14,033 nucleotides of DNA. Source: Pseudomonadota bacterium. Its GTDB lineage: Bacteria > Pseudomonadota > Alphaproteobacteria > Paracaedibacterales > CAITNM01. Shown one piece after another: positions 12,665-14,033 of the stretch (position 1 is its first letter; the number at the start of each line of letters is the position of its first letter). Made by a program: the position numbers and the translations under genes. The DNA lies in assembly GCA_026400695.1 (NCBI GenBank), contig JAPLON010000032.1, positions 1-14,033 of the forward strand, given 5' to 3'. The notes under the pieces were generated by a model. The model was not told where the DNA came from, ran no database searches, and saw only the letters and a program-made list of their open reading frames with translations.

Positions 12665-14033
12665 TTAACAGGGGAAAGTGCCCATTTAAGTGATATTTGC
12701 TGATTATCTGGAATCAAGAAAGTTAGGCATAGTGCATGCTGCCCTAGAACATCGTAAACATTTAATTGGACATTTCCCTGGCATAAGAAACGTTTAATGT
12801 GTTCTGGCTTTTGTGTTTTATCCGAGTTGGACTTACATAAAAAAGCGCTTTCATTTTCCCCTGTGATTCGCCATTCAAGTCCAGGGGCTGCCAGGAATCT
12901 TAAATATCCGGTTCCAGGTTGCGATAAAAAAATCTGGTCTTCGCCGCGAATGTCTCCGTTAGGAGAAATATAAAGTTCTCGTCTATTCTTTAACAGCGCA
13001 CTATATGGATCTTCTTTGATATGGTAGGTTTGGTATTCACCATCAAAAAATCCTACACTCTTTTCATGGGTAATATCACTTTTAATTTCTTGGTTTTTTT
13101 GTTGCCTATAGTTTATATAATTTTTAGAATCATGAAGATAAACACTAACATCACTACGAGTTAATAAGCGCTGCGCCCTATCCGACCATTCAAAATCAAG
13201 TATTCCTGTAGATTTACTATGCCAATCATTAAGCTTTGTATAGCAAAGTGTTGGTTGGGTGTTTATTAGTAAAAATCCAGCTTTACTAGAACATCGCACA
13301 TAACCCATGGCAATAGGATCTGGCAAAATTGCCCGGCTATCTGCTAATGACAATGCCATATCAACTAAACTTTCGCTTAGAGCTGAATCGCAGAAGGCTT
13401 CCAATCTTTGGGTGGCATTTCCTGTAAAAGAACTTAACCCACCGTCTCCGTGGCGCAGGTGCCTTACTATTGGAGCAAGTCGAATAATAAAATCATTCAA
13501 GTTATCAATCTGGCCTGCGTAAAAGTGCCGCAATAATAAGCGCAGATCTATTAGATCACGTAACAATAAAACAGTTGTTCCAGGATGACGAGATTGCTGA
13601 TTAAACTGCTCATCAAACTGTTCGTTTAAACAAATTTGCAAATGAGCTAACCATTTATCTAATTTATTTCGTTCTCTGGGTAAAGCGCAGCCTGCATATA
13701 TTAAGCCTTTCAGTGCGCGAAAACGACTAATTGGATCTTTTATTCTTGTATACCCACGTTTTAAAAAACGGTATTGCTGACCAATTGAATTTAGTAGTTT
13801 TTTGCGAAATTCTTGGTCTGCACTGTGCCCAAAAAAATCATAAAAACCCAACCAATTGCATAATCTATAACCTAAAATATCAAGATTCCATCCCGGAGTG
13901 CGCCAAGGTTTTTTTGTCCACAAACTATTATTTTCAATCCAATGGCTAATACACTGACGTGCAAGTCGCCTACTATTATTGTCACCAATTGTGTGAAGAT
14001 CGCGAAGGAAGTCAAAAGTATGAACGGAAACTG
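12661..14033 (-). CDS. Heparinase II/III-family protein, 5' end beyond window
   Basis: This is the C-terminal part of a heparinase II/III-family protein of the type widespread in alphaproteobacteria. Seen are GYRLCNWLGFYDFFGH, RHPGTTVLLLRDLIDLRLLL, LAPIVRHLRHGDGGLSSFTG, and a C-terminal beta-rich part with GIPDFEW-like and GEDQIFL strands typical of the fold. The frame does not begin at the TTG near 13921: it stays open to the window edge and reads VHTFDFLRDLHTIGDNNSRR and RLARQCISHWIENN before it, also typical of the family. The gene is therefore cut by the right edge. Members are predicted polysaccharide lyases, but the role of this alphaproteobacterial group is uncertain. The usual DGGH before the helical LLxDL block reads FNQQSRH here, a possible loss of catalytic residues. 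Confidence 0.82.
   Translation of the reverse strand, partial: VSVHTFDFLRDLHTIGDNNSRRLARQCISHWIENNSLWTKKPWRTPGWNLDILGYRLCNWLGFYDFFGHSADQEFRKKLLNSIGQQYRFLKRGYTRIKDPISRFRALKGLIYAGCALPRERNKLDKWLAHLQICLNEQFDEQFNQQSRHPGTTVLLLRDLIDLRLLLRHFYAGQIDNLNDFIIRLAPIVRHLRHGDGGLSSFTGNATQRLEAFCDSALSESLVDMALSLADSRAILPDPIAMGYVRCSSKAGFLLINTQPTLCYTKLNDWHSKSTGILDFEWSDRAQRLLTRSDVSVYLHDSKNYINYRQQKNQEIKSDITHEKSVGFFDGEYQTYHIKEDPYSALLKNRRELYISPNGDIRGEDQIFLSQPGTGYLRFLAAPGLEWRITGENESAFLCKSNSDKTQKPEHIKRFLCQGNVQLNVYDVLGQHALCLTFLIPDNQQISLKWALSPVN

Noticed and set aside
1..14033. CRISPR array, tRNA, rRNA, insertion sequence or integrase
   Set aside because: I looked for regularly spaced repeats, T-loop GTTCRA-like motifs, and transposase or integrase motifs on both strands and saw none. 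A tRNA search program would be the decisive check for tRNAs.

Overview
The window is a gene-dense, AT-rich stretch of a bacterial chromosome, most likely from an alphaproteobacterium. Three genes point there: a ChpT-like histidine phosphotransferase (the CckA-ChpT-CtrA cell-cycle phosphorelay is an alphaproteobacterial hallmark), a CCA-adding enzyme with the alphaproteobacterial-style DGRH segment, and a heparinase II/III-family protein of the type common in that class. The low GC content, two divergent amino-acid/dicarboxylate symporters and several exported proteins would suit a host-associated lineage such as Holosporales or a relative. That placement is inference; no rRNA or other taxonomic marker is present.

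Layout. (1) 1-1083: a near-consensus sigma-70 promoter and an exported protein with a methyltransferase-like fold, preceded by two overlapping mini-ORFs. (2) 1097-3716, minus strand: a compact operon mlaA-pfkA-nadK (outer-membrane phospholipid lipoprotein, 6-phosphofructokinase, NAD kinase). A 17-bp perfect palindrome sits in the spacer of its predicted promoter. (3) 3823-6718: cca and chpT on the plus strand, with an oppositely oriented CarF/PEDS1-type lipid desaturase between them. A 28-bp direct repeat (27/28 identical) lies at the 3' end of cca and the 5' end of chpT, exactly flanking the desaturase segment. It looks like the scar of an insertion into a formerly overlapping cca-chpT pair. 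(4) 6719-10428: two paralogous, divergent DAACS/SDF symporters separated by a minus-strand thioredoxin-fold (TlpA-like) protein. The 282-bp gap between tlpA and the second symporter holds two exact-consensus DnaA boxes in tandem, an imperfect palindrome and an AT-rich tract. (5) 10421-14033: a membrane-anchored protein with an Asp-rich tail, an exported class-C beta-lactamase-fold serine hydrolase, and a heparinase II/III-family protein that runs off the right edge.

Themes. Envelope lipid handling (MlaA, the ether-lipid desaturase), envelope or secreted enzymes (serine hydrolase, TlpA-like, heparinase-like), nutrient uptake, and housekeeping (PFK, NadK, CCA) are mixed. Neighbouring genes in opposite orientation often converge with 4-13 bp gaps or overlapping stops, a sign of strong compaction. 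The most interesting points are the desaturase cassette with its coding-preserving direct repeats, the tandem DnaA boxes, and the symporters' loss of the canonical substrate arginine and a sodium-site aspartate.
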